Shown: positions 49,255 to 58,356, counted from the stretch's first letter. The stretch is 64,000 nt of DNA from Rhodoferax sp. (GCA_030645355.1 JAUSNJ010000133.1:1-64000); one strand, 5' to 3'. The notes: generated by a model from the letters alone, not told the origin. Made by a program: numbers and translations.

Positions 49255-51393
49255 ATGACAACCATTTTTTGCACAGCCGCCGCGCGCGCCCGCGCCTTTC
49301 CACACCACCCGCTGGCCCTGGCCATCGTCACCCTGGCAAGCCTGGGCGGCGCCAACGGCTTGGCGCAATCCACTCCCAAAGCAGACGCCGCACTGCCACC
49401 AGTCACCATCACCGGCAATCCGCTGGGCGCTACTGATTTAATAGCGCCAACCGACAGCTACTCGGGGGCTAGCCTGCTACTGCGCTCCAAGAGTACGCTG
49501 GGCGAGACACTGGACGGCACAGCCGGCGTCAGCAGCAGCTACTTTGGCCCCAACGCCAGCCGCCCCATCATCCGCGGGCTGGACGGCGACCGTGTGCGCA
49601 TCCTGCAAAACAGCGGCGCCAGCGTCGATGCCTCGGGTTCGAGCAACGACCATGCCGTGCCCACGGACCCCATTTCCATGGAACGCATCGAAGTGCTGCG
49701 CGGCCCCGGCGCGCTGATGTACGGCGGCAGTGCCGTGGGTGGCGTGGTCAACGTGATCGACAACCGCATCCCGCAGGAGCGCCAGTTTGACGCCAGGGGC
49801 GGGGTCTCGGGCAAGCTGAACCTGGAAGCTGCCAGCGGCAACGCCGAGCGTTCCACCGCCGCGCTGCTGGAGACCGGTACCGACCGCTTTACCTTGCATG
49901 CCGACGCCTTCAGCCGCCGATCCGGCGACGTGGGAGTGCCCATTGCCCTGGCCTGCGAAAAGCCCGGCACACCTGCGGTCGCCAACGCCATCTGCAACTC
50001 CAGCGCACAAACACAAGGCGGTGCATTGGGCGGCAGCCTGTTCTTCGGCAACAACCGGCTCGGCGCCTCGTTCAGCCGCTACGCGTCGGACTACGGCACC
50101 GTGGCCGAAGACGCGGTGACCATTGGCATGCACTCGAACCGCTTGGCGCTGGAGTGGGACGTAGAGCAGTTGCCCGGGTGGATCCACAGCGTCAAAGTGC
50201 GCGCCAGCCAGACCGACTACCAGCACACCGAGTACGAGGGTGGCGAGGCTGGCACCGTGTTCAAGAACACCGGTAACGATTTGCGTGTGACGGCACGGCA
50301 CGCCAAGTTGGGCGCGTGGGAGGGCGTACTGGGTTTGCACAGCGAAGCCGGGCGCTTTTCCGCCGACGGCACCGAGGCCTTTGCTCCCTACAGCCGCACG
50401 GTGCAACACGCGGTGTTTGCGTTTGAAGAGCTGCCGCTGGACTGGGGCCGCTTCAGCCTGGGCGCGCGCCTGGAATCGGTGCACGTGGAATCCAGCGGCA
50501 ACCCCTTGGTCGCCCGCTTCTTTCCGGCCAGCCGCAGCTTCCAGCCGCGCAGTCTGGCAATGGGTGCGCTGTGGAACGCGGCGCCCGGCTGGCAGCTGAG
50601 CTCCAACCTGGCCTACAGCGAACGCGCACCCAAGGACTATGAGTTGTTTGCCGACGGCCCGCATATCGCCACCCACGCCTATGAGGTGGGAAACAACCAG
50701 GCAACGCTGGAGCAGTCCAGCAACTTGGACATCGCCGCGCAGTGGAAACGCGGCGCTCACGCCTTCAAGCTCAGCGCCTTTGTCAACCAGTTCAACCGTT
50801 ACCTGGCGCAACAGGCGACCGGCGTGCTGCGCGATACCGAGGGCAATGGCGCGGCCGGGGTGGGGGTCACCGACAATGGCAACGGCCAGTCGCTGGAGTC
50901 CGGTGGCACGGCGGACATCCTGCCGGAGTATGTCTACACGCAGGTTCCGGCACGTTTCACCGGAATCGAGGCCAACGGCAAACTGCGCCTGCTGGACGCG
51001 GGTCAGACACTGGACCTGGAACTGCGTGGTGACTGGGTGCGTGCCGTCAACAGCACAACCGGCGAGTGGCTGCCCCGCATTGCTCCGGTGCGCGTGGGCG
51101 CGTCCCTGGTCTGGGCGCAAGGCGCGTGGAGCGCGCGACTGGATGCCAACCACAGCCGCGCCCAGACCGACGGACCGGCCGGGCAACTGGCCAGCCAGCC
51201 CTACACGCTGGTCAACGCCGCGCTGAGCTACCGCCAGCCCATGGGCTCCACCACGGCGCTGTGGTTTGCACGGCTGGACAATGCGGGTGACGTGCTGGCC
51301 TACCCGGCCACGTCCATCCTCACCCAGAGCGCGCCGGGCAAGGCACCGCTGCCCGGTCGCAGCCTGAAGCTGGGGCTACAGCTGGTTTTCTGA
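49255..51393 (+). CDS. TonB-dependent outer-membrane receptor (ZnuD-like)
   Basis: 712 residues with a signal peptide ending near GGANGLA. The plug domain carries STLGETLDGTAGVSSSYFGP, SRPIIRGLDGDRVRILQN and IEVLRGPGALMYGGSAVGGVVNVIDN; the barrel ends LGLQLVF with terminal Phe. The plug sequence and length match the ZnuD group that imports zinc or haem. No clear Zur box was seen. A dispersed repeat copy lies in frame just before the plug (GATDLIAPTDSYSGAS). Confidence 0.88.
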   Translation: MTTIFCTAAARARAFPHHPLALAIVTLASLGGANGLAQSTPKADAALPPVTITGNPLGATDLIAPTDSYSGASLLLRSKSTLGETLDGTAGVSSSYFGPNASRPIIRGLDGDRVRILQNSGASVDASGSSNDHAVPTDPISMERIEVLRGPGALMYGGSAVGGVVNVIDNRIPQERQFDARGGVSGKLNLEAASGNAERSTAALLETGTDRFTLHADAFSRRSGDVGVPIALACEKPGTPAVANAICNSSAQTQGGALGGSLFFGNNRLGASFSRYASDYGTVAEDAVTIGMHSNRLALEWDVEQLPGWIHSVKVRASQTDYQHTEYEGGEAGTVFKNTGNDLRVTARHAKLGAWEGVLGLHSEAGRFSADGTEAFAPYSRTVQHAVFAFEELPLDWGRFSLGARLESVHVESSGNPLVARFFPASRSFQPRSLAMGALWNAAPGWQLSSNLAYSERAPKDYELFADGPHIATHAYEVGNNQATLEQSSNLDIAAQWKRGAHAFKLSAFVNQFNRYLAQQATGVLRDTEGNGAAGVGVTDNGNGQSLESGGTADILPEYVYTQVPARFTGIEANGKLRLLDAGQTLDLELRGDWVRAVNSTTGEWLPRIAPVRVGASLVWAQGAWSARLDANHSRAQTDGPAGQLASQPYTLVNAALSYRQPMGSTTALWFARLDNAGDVLAYPATSILTQSAPGKAPLPGRSLKLGLQLVF
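49429..49477 (+). repeat. Dispersed repeat copy 8, N-terminal region of TonB receptor
   Basis: GCTACTGATTTAATAGCGCC...CTACTCGGGGGCTAGCCTG fits the repeat skeleton and is translated in the linker between the signal region and the plug domain. Confidence 0.6.
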
Positions 51394-51482
51394 AACTGGA
51401 GAGGCCGCGCTTGATCGTCATCAAAGAAAAGAGCGCCCTCTTTGTCCATTGTTGATAGGCCATCCACTACAGAAGGCCCATC

Positions 51483-51860
51483 ATGAAAACCTCCAGAATA
51501 TTGCTCTACGTCGGTGCAGCGTTGTGTCTGCTCGGTTACTCTGGGGCGCTGGTAGCGCAGCCCCAGGTGCGCGACGGCGTGCTCACGGACGAGGCGGGCA
51601 TGAGCCTCTATATCTGGGACAACGACGTGGCGAATTCTGGCCAAAGCCTGTGCGTAGGAGGGTGCAGCCTCAGTTGGCCACCCTACGCCGCCAAAGAAGA
51701 TGTCAAGCCGACGGGCGACTACGCCGTCATCGTTCGCGAAGACGGCAAGAGACAGTGGACCTACAAGGGAAAACCGCTGTACCTGTGGTTTGACGACAAG
51801 AAGCCCGGTGACCGTCAAGGCGATGGGTTCCGTGGAGTGCGGCACCTGGCCAGACCCTGA
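51483..51860 (+). CDS. Secreted repeat protein of unknown function (COG4315 type)
   Basis: 125 residues with a signal peptide (to ALVAQ). Two copies of the motif of the Lipoprotein_15/COG4315 family are visible: LTDEAGMSLYIWDND with CVGGCSLSWPPY, and WTYKGKPLYLWFDDKKPGDRQGDGFRG. Short periplasmic proteins of this kind are widespread and uncharacterised. It stands alone between the TonB receptor and the convergent MidA-type gene. Confidence 0.85.
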   Translation: MKTSRILLYVGAALCLLGYSGALVAQPQVRDGVLTDEAGMSLYIWDNDVANSGQSLCVGGCSLSWPPYAAKEDVKPTGDYAVIVREDGKRQWTYKGKPLYLWFDDKKPGDRQGDGFRGVRHLARP

Positions 51861-51881
51861 CGGCACGGACCACGCCTGCCG

Positions 51882-53054
51882 CTACAGGCGGTGCGTGCGG
51901 TCGCCGCGGGCAAAGCCCATGGCCTCCCAGTAGGCGCCAGTGGTCAGGCCTATGACCTTGAAGAACTCGCCCATCTCGTGCTCCAGGATGAGCTTTTGCG
52001 CCGCCACGCGGTCCGCCATGGAGGCGGCCTGCATGGCATCGACCAGCCCACAGTTCATCAGGAAATGCGCCTGGCTGGTATAGCCCAGAACCTCCAGCCC
52101 GGCCTGCTGCGCGGCCACCGCAATGCCGGTGAAATTCACGTGGGCCGTGATGTCCTTGCTGCCCACCAGCACCAGGGGATTGCCGTCGGCCTGGTGGGCA
52201 TGGTGGCACATCACGGTGCCCATGTGGCGCTGCGCGTGGTAGTACTCGCTCTCCGGAAAACCATAGTCCAGCAGGAACACGGCCCCGGCCTGCAAACGGT
52301 CGGCCAGCGTGCGCACAAAAGCCTCGCCCTGCAGGTGAATTTCGGTCACGTAGTCGTGCGCACCCGGCACGTCTTCCGGTGGCAGCAGATCGGTGGGCCG
52401 GTCTAGCCAGGCCAGCGGCGCGGCGGTGTCGCCGCTCCACACCACGCCCCGTTCATGCCACACGCCATCCACACGGGCCAGCAGCTTGACCGGCATGGCG
52501 TCCAGCACCTCGTTGCCAACCACCACGCCCCGCATCGCGTCGGGCAGCGCCTCTGCCCACTGCACCCGGTCGGCATGGGCGTGCAGCGTGGCCTGCTGGC
52601 GTGCTTTCAGGGGTTGGGACAAATCGACAATGGTGTAGCGGCGCACGGTCACATCCAGGGCATCGAGTGCGTCCAGAATCTGCAGCGCCAGGGCACCGGT
52701 GCCGGCGCCGAACTCCCAGATCTCGTCCGTGCCCGTGGCCTGCAGGGCTTGCGCGATCTGGCGGGCCAGCGCCTGGCCAAACAGTGGCGTCATCTCGGGC
52801 GCGGTCACGAAATCGCTGCCCGCACCTTTGAGCCCACCACCGGCCTCGCGCAAGCCTTGCGGCATCGCGCCAAACACGGTGGAGCCCCGGCTGTAATAGC
52901 CCAGACCGGGGGCATACAGGGCCTGTGCCATGAAGGTGTCAAAACCGATCCAGCCGCCATGGGTGGTTATGGTGTGTTGCAAATGCGTGAGCATGGCATC
53001 TGGCGTGGGCTCAGACGCACCGGGCACGGGGTTGGTGTAGGTGGGTATCGTCAT
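51882..53054 (-). CDS. MidA/NDUFAF7-family SAM-dependent methyltransferase
   Basis: 390 residues. IGFDTFMAQALYAPGLGYYSRG, SDFVTAPEMTPLFGQALARQ (in part), IWEFGAGTGALALQIL (SAM loop) and VVGNEVLDAMPVKLL are the family hallmarks; the mitochondrial relative methylates an arginine of a complex I subunit. A bacterial target is not established. It is divergent from the NTF2-like gene with 42 bases between them. Confidence 0.9.
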   Translation of the reverse strand: MTIPTYTNPVPGASEPTPDAMLTHLQHTITTHGGWIGFDTFMAQALYAPGLGYYSRGSTVFGAMPQGLREAGGGLKGAGSDFVTAPEMTPLFGQALARQIAQALQATGTDEIWEFGAGTGALALQILDALDALDVTVRRYTIVDLSQPLKARQQATLHAHADRVQWAEALPDAMRGVVVGNEVLDAMPVKLLARVDGVWHERGVVWSGDTAAPLAWLDRPTDLLPPEDVPGAHDYVTEIHLQGEAFVRTLADRLQAGAVFLLDYGFPESEYYHAQRHMGTVMCHHAHQADGNPLVLVGSKDITAHVNFTGIAVAAQQAGLEVLGYTSQAHFLMNCGLVDAMQAASMADRVAAQKLILEHEMGEFFKVIGLTTGAYWEAMGFARGDRTHRL

Positions 53055-53096
53055 GTCAGGCAGGATTGTCTCCCAAGCATCACTTCACCCGGTCCT

Positions 53097-53639
53097 ATGA
53101 TGAACACCATGACCTCTGAACGCCCCGTGCAACACCAGTTGGACGCCTACAACGCCCGTGACCTACAGGTGTTTCGTCCACCCGCCACGCAGCCGGCCCT
53201 GTCCGGCAAGGCAGCATTGGCGGAACACTATGCGACCCACCGATTCAACCTCCCGGGCCTGCATGCAGAACTGGTGAACCGCATAGTCCTGGGCAACAAG
53301 GTCATCGACCATGAGCGCATTGTCGGAGTTGGAGAGGGCACGATGGAGGCCGCCGCAGTCTATGAGATCCGCGACGGTCTGATCAGCACGGTGTGGTTCT
53401 TCAACGCAGGGTCACCAACCAGTCGCGTATTCCGTGTTGCATGCGGAACACATCGCCCCTTGGCATGCATTGACAGCGGCGGGGCAGTTCCGCACAATCA
53501 CCCCTCGCGACGCACCCAGCCTCGCTGCAAACGTTCTCAACCCACCGCGAAGGAGTGCTTCCATGATTGTTCATACACCCACTCCCTTGTCGCTGGCCGC
53601 CTGAGAGCTGAGTTTGCCAACCCGCGCACGTTGAATTAA
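53097..53639 (+). CDS. NTF2/SnoaL-like protein, possibly degenerate
   Basis: 180 residues as the frame reads. The first about 105 residues look like a SnoaL/steroid-isomerase-type cone fold (HQLDAYNARDL, LSGKAALAEHYATHRF, AAAVYEIRDGLISTVWFFN). Two things are odd: between YNARDL and QVFRPPAT about ten residues normally present in this fold seem missing, and after VWFFN, where such proteins usually end, the frame continues for some 75 Arg/Cys/His-rich residues of unlikely protein character. It may be a decaying gene. The stretch 53420-53796 holds no other gene I can support. Confidence 0.5.
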   Translation: MMNTMTSERPVQHQLDAYNARDLQVFRPPATQPALSGKAALAEHYATHRFNLPGLHAELVNRIVLGNKVIDHERIVGVGEGTMEAAAVYEIRDGLISTVWFFNAGSPTSRVFRVACGTHRPLACIDSGGAVPHNHPSRRTQPRCKRSQPTAKECFHDCSYTHSLVAGRLRAEFANPRTLN

Positions 53640-53796
53640 GCCGGGTCTTCGCCCTGTTGCACAGGGCTCGTGTCTTCTCTGTCTTTGTCGGGCCGCCCGC
53701 TGGCCCCGCCCATTCCATTTTGTGGCTCTTGCGCCTGGTGGCGTGCCGTCTGTGCACGCCCTGGCCAAGAGTCCTAGCAAGACATTGACAGACACC

Positions 53797-54903
53797 ATGA
53801 TCGATTTTTCTTTTGAGACACTGCGCCGCCTGGGACTGACCCCCGCCATGGCGCAAACCCTGGCCACCGTTGAGGTGGCCACCACTACGCCAACTGATGG
53901 CATATCGCACCATTGGATGCGCGCCACGGCCGTGCACCGCGAAACGGTGGACGTGCACGACGGCACCGACCAGAACGGCGCCCGCTGCACGACCCGCCTG
54001 ACCCGAGCGCTGGCGGACCAGGGCAGCGCACTGGCCGTCGGCGACTGGGTGCTGTGCTGCGTGGACGAACACCAGCAGCGCTGGGTGACGGAGCGCGCAC
54101 CACCACTGAGCCAGATCGTGCGCCGCGATGCCGACGGCAGCCGCCACACCATCGTCAGCAACGTGGACACCGCGCTGCTGGTCATGGGGCTGGACCTGGA
54201 CTTCAACCTGCAACGGCTGGAGCGCTACCTGGCCCTGGTGGGCAGCAGTGGCGTGCTGCCGGTCGTCGTGCTGACCAAAGCGGACGTCGCGCAGCACACC
54301 GCGCCCAATGCCGTGGAGCAGCGCCTGCAGCAGGTGCGTGCGCGGGTGGGCCAGCACGTGGATGTGGTGGCCGTGGACGCCCGCAGCGACGCGGCCGCGC
54401 AGGCGTTGCGCCCGTATCTCGGCATGGGCCAAACCCTGGTGCTGCTGGGCTCATCAGGAGCCGGCAAAAGCACACTGACCAACAGCCTGCTGGGCAGCAG
54501 CACGCAGGACACCGGCTCGGTACGCGAACACGACAGCCGTGGCAAGCACACCACCACCGCACGCTCGCTGCACCTGCTACCGCAGGGCGCCTGTGTCATC
54601 GACACGCCGGGCGTGCGCACGCTGCGTCCGGACGTGGACGCCCACACCCTTGGACAGTTGTTTGAGGACATCAGCAGCCTGGCCAATCAATGCCGGTTTC
54701 GTAACTGCAGCCACCAGGACGAACCCGGCTGCGCCGTGCGCGAGAACGTCGACCCGCTGCGCCTGAAGAACTACCACAAGCTGCTGCGCGAAACCCGCCG
54801 CGACAGCATGGGGGCGCTGGAGCGGCAAAGCCAGTTGGCGCAGTGGAAGTCGCGCACCAAGGCGGGCCGGCAGCGGCTCGAAATGAAGCGGGAAGGACGT
54901 TGA
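53797..54903 (+). CDS. rsgA: Ribosome small-subunit GTPase A
   Basis: 368 residues from MIDFSFETLRRLG. The GTPase motifs are in circularly permuted order: VVLTKAD (G4) near 158, LLGSSGAGKSTLTNSLLG (G1) near 218, and DTPGVRTL (G3) near 268, followed by the zinc knuckle CRFRNCSHQDEPGC. RsgA helps finish 30S subunits. The OB domain at the N-terminus is less clear. Three bases after its stop begins the left 23-bp direct repeat that is a copy of the mrcA 3' end. Confidence 0.92.
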   Translation: MIDFSFETLRRLGLTPAMAQTLATVEVATTTPTDGISHHWMRATAVHRETVDVHDGTDQNGARCTTRLTRALADQGSALAVGDWVLCCVDEHQQRWVTERAPPLSQIVRRDADGSRHTIVSNVDTALLVMGLDLDFNLQRLERYLALVGSSGVLPVVVLTKADVAQHTAPNAVEQRLQQVRARVGQHVDVVAVDARSDAAAQALRPYLGMGQTLVLLGSSGAGKSTLTNSLLGSSTQDTGSVREHDSRGKHTTTARSLHLLPQGACVIDTPGVRTLRPDVDAHTLGQLFEDISSLANQCRFRNCSHQDEPGCAVRENVDPLRLKNYHKLLRETRRDSMGALERQSQLAQWKSRTKAGRQRLEMKREGR

Positions 54904-54906
54904 CGC

Positions 54907-54929
54907 TAGTCCGCCGTCGCGTCATCCAG
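54907..54929. repeat. Left 23-bp direct repeat flanking a two-gene islet
   Basis: TAGTCCGCCGTCGCGTCATC plus CAG is identical to 55982-56004. Read on the minus strand it encodes LDDATAD and a stop, the C-terminus of PBP1a, out of context here. It marks the left junction of inserted DNA. Confidence 0.9.
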
Positions 54930-55010
54930 ACGAAATCGTCGACCAACTGATACGGCGGTGCCCAGCTGTTACTGGTATTCTTTCTGGCTATAGACAGTGA
55001 GTTGACGCGC

Positions 55011-55454
55011 ATGCAAATAACACTCCGCACCGCCGTGCCTGAAGACTATGAATTTTCCTTTGAGGCAAAGCGTCAGGCTCTGGGTCCGCACATCGCCGTT
55101 CGATGGGATTGGAATGAAGACTTCCAAGACGAAATGCACCGCAAGAGATGGAGCGAGCGGCCCTGGTCAATCATTCAAAATGAAGAGCAATCAATCGGCA
55201 CGCTGTCCGTGGAGGAAAAAGAAGATCACATTCGCTTTGGTGAGTTCTACCTCTTTCCTGAGCACCAACGCCAAGGCATCGGCTCAAGGGTTCTGCGGTT
55301 AGTGCTCGACAAAGCAGATACTCTGCGCTTGCCGGTGAGACTGGAGTACTTGAAGTGGAACCCCGTCGCCACTCTGTATCTGCGCAACGGGTTCGGGGTC
55401 GTGTCGCAAAACGACATACATTTTTTCTTGACGCGCGAGCCAAATGCATCCTGA
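55011..55454 (+). CDS. GNAT-family N-acetyltransferase (islet gene 1)
   Basis: 147 residues. The acetyl-CoA loop is in FYLFPEHQRQGIGSRVLRLV (QxxGxG/A form), and ATLYLRNGFGVVSQND is the usual motif B end. Substrate unknown. ATG at 55011 preferred over a TTG nine bases upstream. Base composition is visibly lower in GC than rsgA (53% in the 60 bases from 55081 against 75% in the 60 from 54361), and the gene lies between 23-bp direct repeats with the deaminase gene, so it looks imported. Confidence 0.85.
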   Translation: MQITLRTAVPEDYEFSFEAKRQALGPHIAVRWDWNEDFQDEMHRKRWSERPWSIIQNEEQSIGTLSVEEKEDHIRFGEFYLFPEHQRQGIGSRVLRLVLDKADTLRLPVRLEYLKWNPVATLYLRNGFGVVSQNDIHFFLTREPNAS

Positions 55455-55501
55455 CTTCCACGTCGGGCTGCGTGCAAAGGATTTCTGCTGATAGGCCGCC
55501 T

Positions 55502-55984
55502 ATGGACACAACACCTTCACACCCACACCGCGAACACATGCTCGCCGCGCTGTCACAAGCCAGGTTGGCACTCGACGCCGGAAACATGCCGATTGGCGCA
55601 GTCATTGTTCACAACGGCACCATCATCGCGGTGGGGCGCAATGCCATTGACTACCCCGCCAACGATACACACCACGCAGAGCTGTCGGCCATCCAAAGCG
55701 TGGCGTCGTTTTTGGCCACGCACAAGCGACAGTGCACGATTTACACAACCCTTGAACCCTGCATGATGTGCCTTGGGGCGATCATCAACGTGGGCATCCA
55801 ATCCATCGTTACCGGTGCGGCAGACCCTCTTGTGGGTGCGATCGACTTGCTTGCTTTCAGTGACTACTACCGACACAAGGGGAACGCGCTCCAGTTGGTG
55901 TCTGGATTCATGGCCGAAGAAAGCCAGGCACTGCTGAACGCGTATGTGCGCAAAACGGGGCTTCGCGCGCACCTCGCCACTTAG
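55502..55984 (+). CDS. Nucleoside/nucleobase deaminase, CDA superfamily (islet gene 2)
   Basis: 160 residues from MDTTPSHPHREHM. Zinc-deaminase motifs are complete: His58-Ala59-Glu60 (THHAELSAI) and Cys87/Cys90 in LEPCMMCLGAI, with MPIGAVIVHNGTIIAVGRNA upstream, as in TadA, guanine and cytosine deaminases. Which base it acts on cannot be read. It follows the GNAT gene by 47 bases. Its stop codon TAG lies inside the right 23-bp direct repeat, and its tail overlaps the convergent mrcA stop. Confidence 0.87.
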   Translation: MDTTPSHPHREHMLAALSQARLALDAGNMPIGAVIVHNGTIIAVGRNAIDYPANDTHHAELSAIQSVASFLATHKRQCTIYTTLEPCMMCLGAIINVGIQSIVTGAADPLVGAIDLLAFSDYYRHKGNALQLVSGFMAEESQALLNAYVRKTGLRAHLAT

Positions 55985-58272
55985 TCCGCCGTCGCGTCAT
56001 CCAGCCCCAGGGTCTTCACGCCGGCATCGCTGTCAAATTCGCTGAAGTTCCAGCGGCCGTCGACAAAATAAATCTGGTCCGGCACGACGCGCTCCGCCGC
56101 CACGGTGCCCACCAGCGCCTGGCGCATGGCGTCGATCCAGATGGGCAAGGCCAGCGTGGCGCCAAATTCGCGCGTGCCCAACGAGCGCGGTTCGTCGTAG
56201 CCCATCCACGCGACCGACACGATGTTGTTGGCGTAGCCGGCAAACCAGCCGTCCACGGCGTCACTGGTGGTGCCGGTTTTGCCGGCCAGGTCATGGCGCT
56301 CCAGCTTCACGCTGGCCTGGGCGCCAGTGCCCGACCGGGTGACTTCGCGCAGCATGCTGTCGGTGACAAAGGCGTTGCGCGCATCAATGGCGCGCGCGTC
56401 TTCGGGCGGCGTGTCTGGCTTGTCGGATTCAAACAGAACCTTGCCCTTGGCATCAACGACGCGCTGGATCAGCCAGGGGCTCACGCGGTAGCCGCCGTTG
56501 GCGAACACCCCATAGGCGCTGGCCAGCTGCACCGGCGTGACCGAGCCGGTGCCCAGCGCCATGGTCAGGTTGGAGGGATGCTTGTCGGCGTCAAACCCAA
56601 AACGGGACAGATAGTCGCGCGCATACTCCACGCCAATGGCCTTGAGGATGCGCACCGACACCACGTTTTTGGACTGCGCCAACGCGTCCTGCATGCGGAT
56701 GGGGCCGTCATATTTGTTGTCGTCGTTGCGCGGGTCCCACTTCAGGCTCTCGGTGGTGGTGGCCGACAGTTGCACATCGTTGATCAGCGTGGCCGGAGCG
56801 AAGCCCCGTTCCAGCGCCGCCGAGTAGACGAAGGGCTTGATGCTTGACCCCGGTTGGCGCCAGGCACTGGTGGCATGGTTGAAGTTCTTGCGGCGGAAAT
56901 CAAAGCCACCTACGAGCGCGCGGTAGGCGCCACTCTGGGCATTGAGCGAGACATAGGCGGCGTCCACCTCGGGCAATTGGGAGATGGCCCACTTCATGTT
57001 GCGGGTCTGCACGACGCGGATCAGCGCGCCGGGACGGATGCGCACCGCCTTGGCGGCATTGGGTTGCAACGCTGCAGCGGCAAAGCCCAGGCCCTCGGCC
57101 GTGACCTGGATGGATTCCCCCGAGGCCAGGTCGGCTTTGAGGGTCTTGCCCGCCACCACGGTCACCACGGCGGGCAACAGGCCGTCGCTGGCCGGGTGTT
57201 TTTGCAGCAACGCGTCGATGGCGTCGTCGCGGGCATCCTCGTCGGCTGGCAGTTCGATAATGGCTTCCGGGCCGCGGTAGCCATGGCGCTGGTCGTAGGC
57301 CAGCACATTGCGCCGCACCGACTCATACGCCGCCAGTTGCTCGGCCTGGCTGATGGTGGTCACCACCTTGAGGCCCATGGTGTAGGCCGCGTCCTGGTAC
57401 TGCGTGACCATGCTCTGGCGCACCATCTCGGCCACATAGGCGCCGTGGGATTCGACGTTGGGGCTGGTGTTGACGCGAATCGGCTCGGTGCTGGCCTGGT
57501 CGAACTGCACCTGCGTGATGTGGCCGTTGCGCAGCATGCTCCTGAGCACCTGCAGCTGGCGCTGTTTGGCGCGCTCCAGATTCACCGCCGGGTTGTGCCG
57601 GACCGGGTTCTTCGGCACGCCGGCGAGCATGGCCGCCTGGGCGATGCTCAATTCAGACAACGACTTTCCGAAGTAGGTGCGCGCTGCACTGGAAAAGCCG
57701 TAGCTGCGCTGGCCCAGGTAGATCTGGTTCATATACAGCTCCAGAATCTGGTCTTTGGTCAGCGCGCTTTCAATGCGGTAAGTGAGGATGGCCTCCTTGA
57801 GCTTGCGCGTCAGCGTGCGCTCCTGCGTCAGGTAGAAGTTGCGTGCCACCTGCATGGTGATGGTGGAAGCCCCCTCCTGCAGGCCGCCACTCAGAGCGCG
57901 TGCCAGACCAATGAAGTCCACCCCGCTGTGCGTGTAAAAACGCGCGTCTTCGATGGACAGCAGGGCGTTCTTCATCAGGTCGGGGATGTCCGCAATGGCC
58001 ACAAAGTCGCGGTGCTCCTGGCCAAATTCGCCAATCAGCACGTTGTCGGCCGTGTAGACGCGCAGTGGAAGCTTGGGCCGGTAGTCGGTCACCGCATCCA
58101 GCGTGGGCAGGCTGGGGATCAGCACCAGCACCACATAGGAGGCCAGCAGTACGCCCGCCAGGGACAGCACGGCGGCCAGCCCTGAAATCCATTTCACAAC
58201 AGACGGGCGATTGGCAAAAAAGGAGTGGGCTTGCACTGGGACGTTCAAAGCGAATAGGTTGGGGGCTGGCAT
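55981..58272 (-). CDS. mrcA: Penicillin-binding protein 1A
   Basis: 763 residues. A class A bifunctional cell-wall enzyme: an N-terminal membrane anchor (SGLAAVLSLAGVLLASYVVL), a GT51 glycosyltransferase (SIEDARFYTHSGVD, GASTITMQVARNFYL, QIYLGQRSYGFSSAARTYFG) and a transpeptidase with the active serine in RQPGSSIKPFVY and the KTGTTSDAVDGWFAGY box. It acts at the periplasmic face of the inner membrane. Its last 23 bases were duplicated when the adjacent islet inserted, and the stop codon TAA now includes one islet base. Confidence 0.95.
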   Translation of the reverse strand: MPAPNLFALNVPVQAHSFFANRPSVVKWISGLAAVLSLAGVLLASYVVLVLIPSLPTLDAVTDYRPKLPLRVYTADNVLIGEFGQEHRDFVAIADIPDLMKNALLSIEDARFYTHSGVDFIGLARALSGGLQEGASTITMQVARNFYLTQERTLTRKLKEAILTYRIESALTKDQILELYMNQIYLGQRSYGFSSAARTYFGKSLSELSIAQAAMLAGVPKNPVRHNPAVNLERAKQRQLQVLRSMLRNGHITQVQFDQASTEPIRVNTSPNVESHGAYVAEMVRQSMVTQYQDAAYTMGLKVVTTISQAEQLAAYESVRRNVLAYDQRHGYRGPEAIIELPADEDARDDAIDALLQKHPASDGLLPAVVTVVAGKTLKADLASGESIQVTAEGLGFAAAALQPNAAKAVRIRPGALIRVVQTRNMKWAISQLPEVDAAYVSLNAQSGAYRALVGGFDFRRKNFNHATSAWRQPGSSIKPFVYSAALERGFAPATLINDVQLSATTTESLKWDPRNDDNKYDGPIRMQDALAQSKNVVSVRILKAIGVEYARDYLSRFGFDADKHPSNLTMALGTGSVTPVQLASAYGVFANGGYRVSPWLIQRVVDAKGKVLFESDKPDTPPEDARAIDARNAFVTDSMLREVTRSGTGAQASVKLERHDLAGKTGTTSDAVDGWFAGYANNIVSVAWMGYDEPRSLGTREFGATLALPIWIDAMRQALVGTVAAERVVPDQIYFVDGRWNFSEFDSDAGVKTLGLDDATAD
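55982..56004. repeat. Right 23-bp direct repeat flanking a two-gene islet
   Basis: Exact copy of 54907-54929. Here it is the genuine 3' end of mrcA (LDDATAD) and also provides the deaminase stop codon on the other strand. Confidence 0.9.
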
Positions 58273-58356
58273 GCCAAGGCGGCGCGCGTATTGTGGCCGA
58301 GGATGGGCGGGTCGGTAAAATCACCGGCTTAACACCCCACACCGGATTTCTGCTCC

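Noticed and set aside
54930-55010. Integron attC-type or terminal inverted repeats at the islet ends
   Set aside because: The inner ends (ACGAAATCGTCGACC on the left, the codons before ACTTAG on the right) are not inverted copies of each other and no attC core sites are visible.
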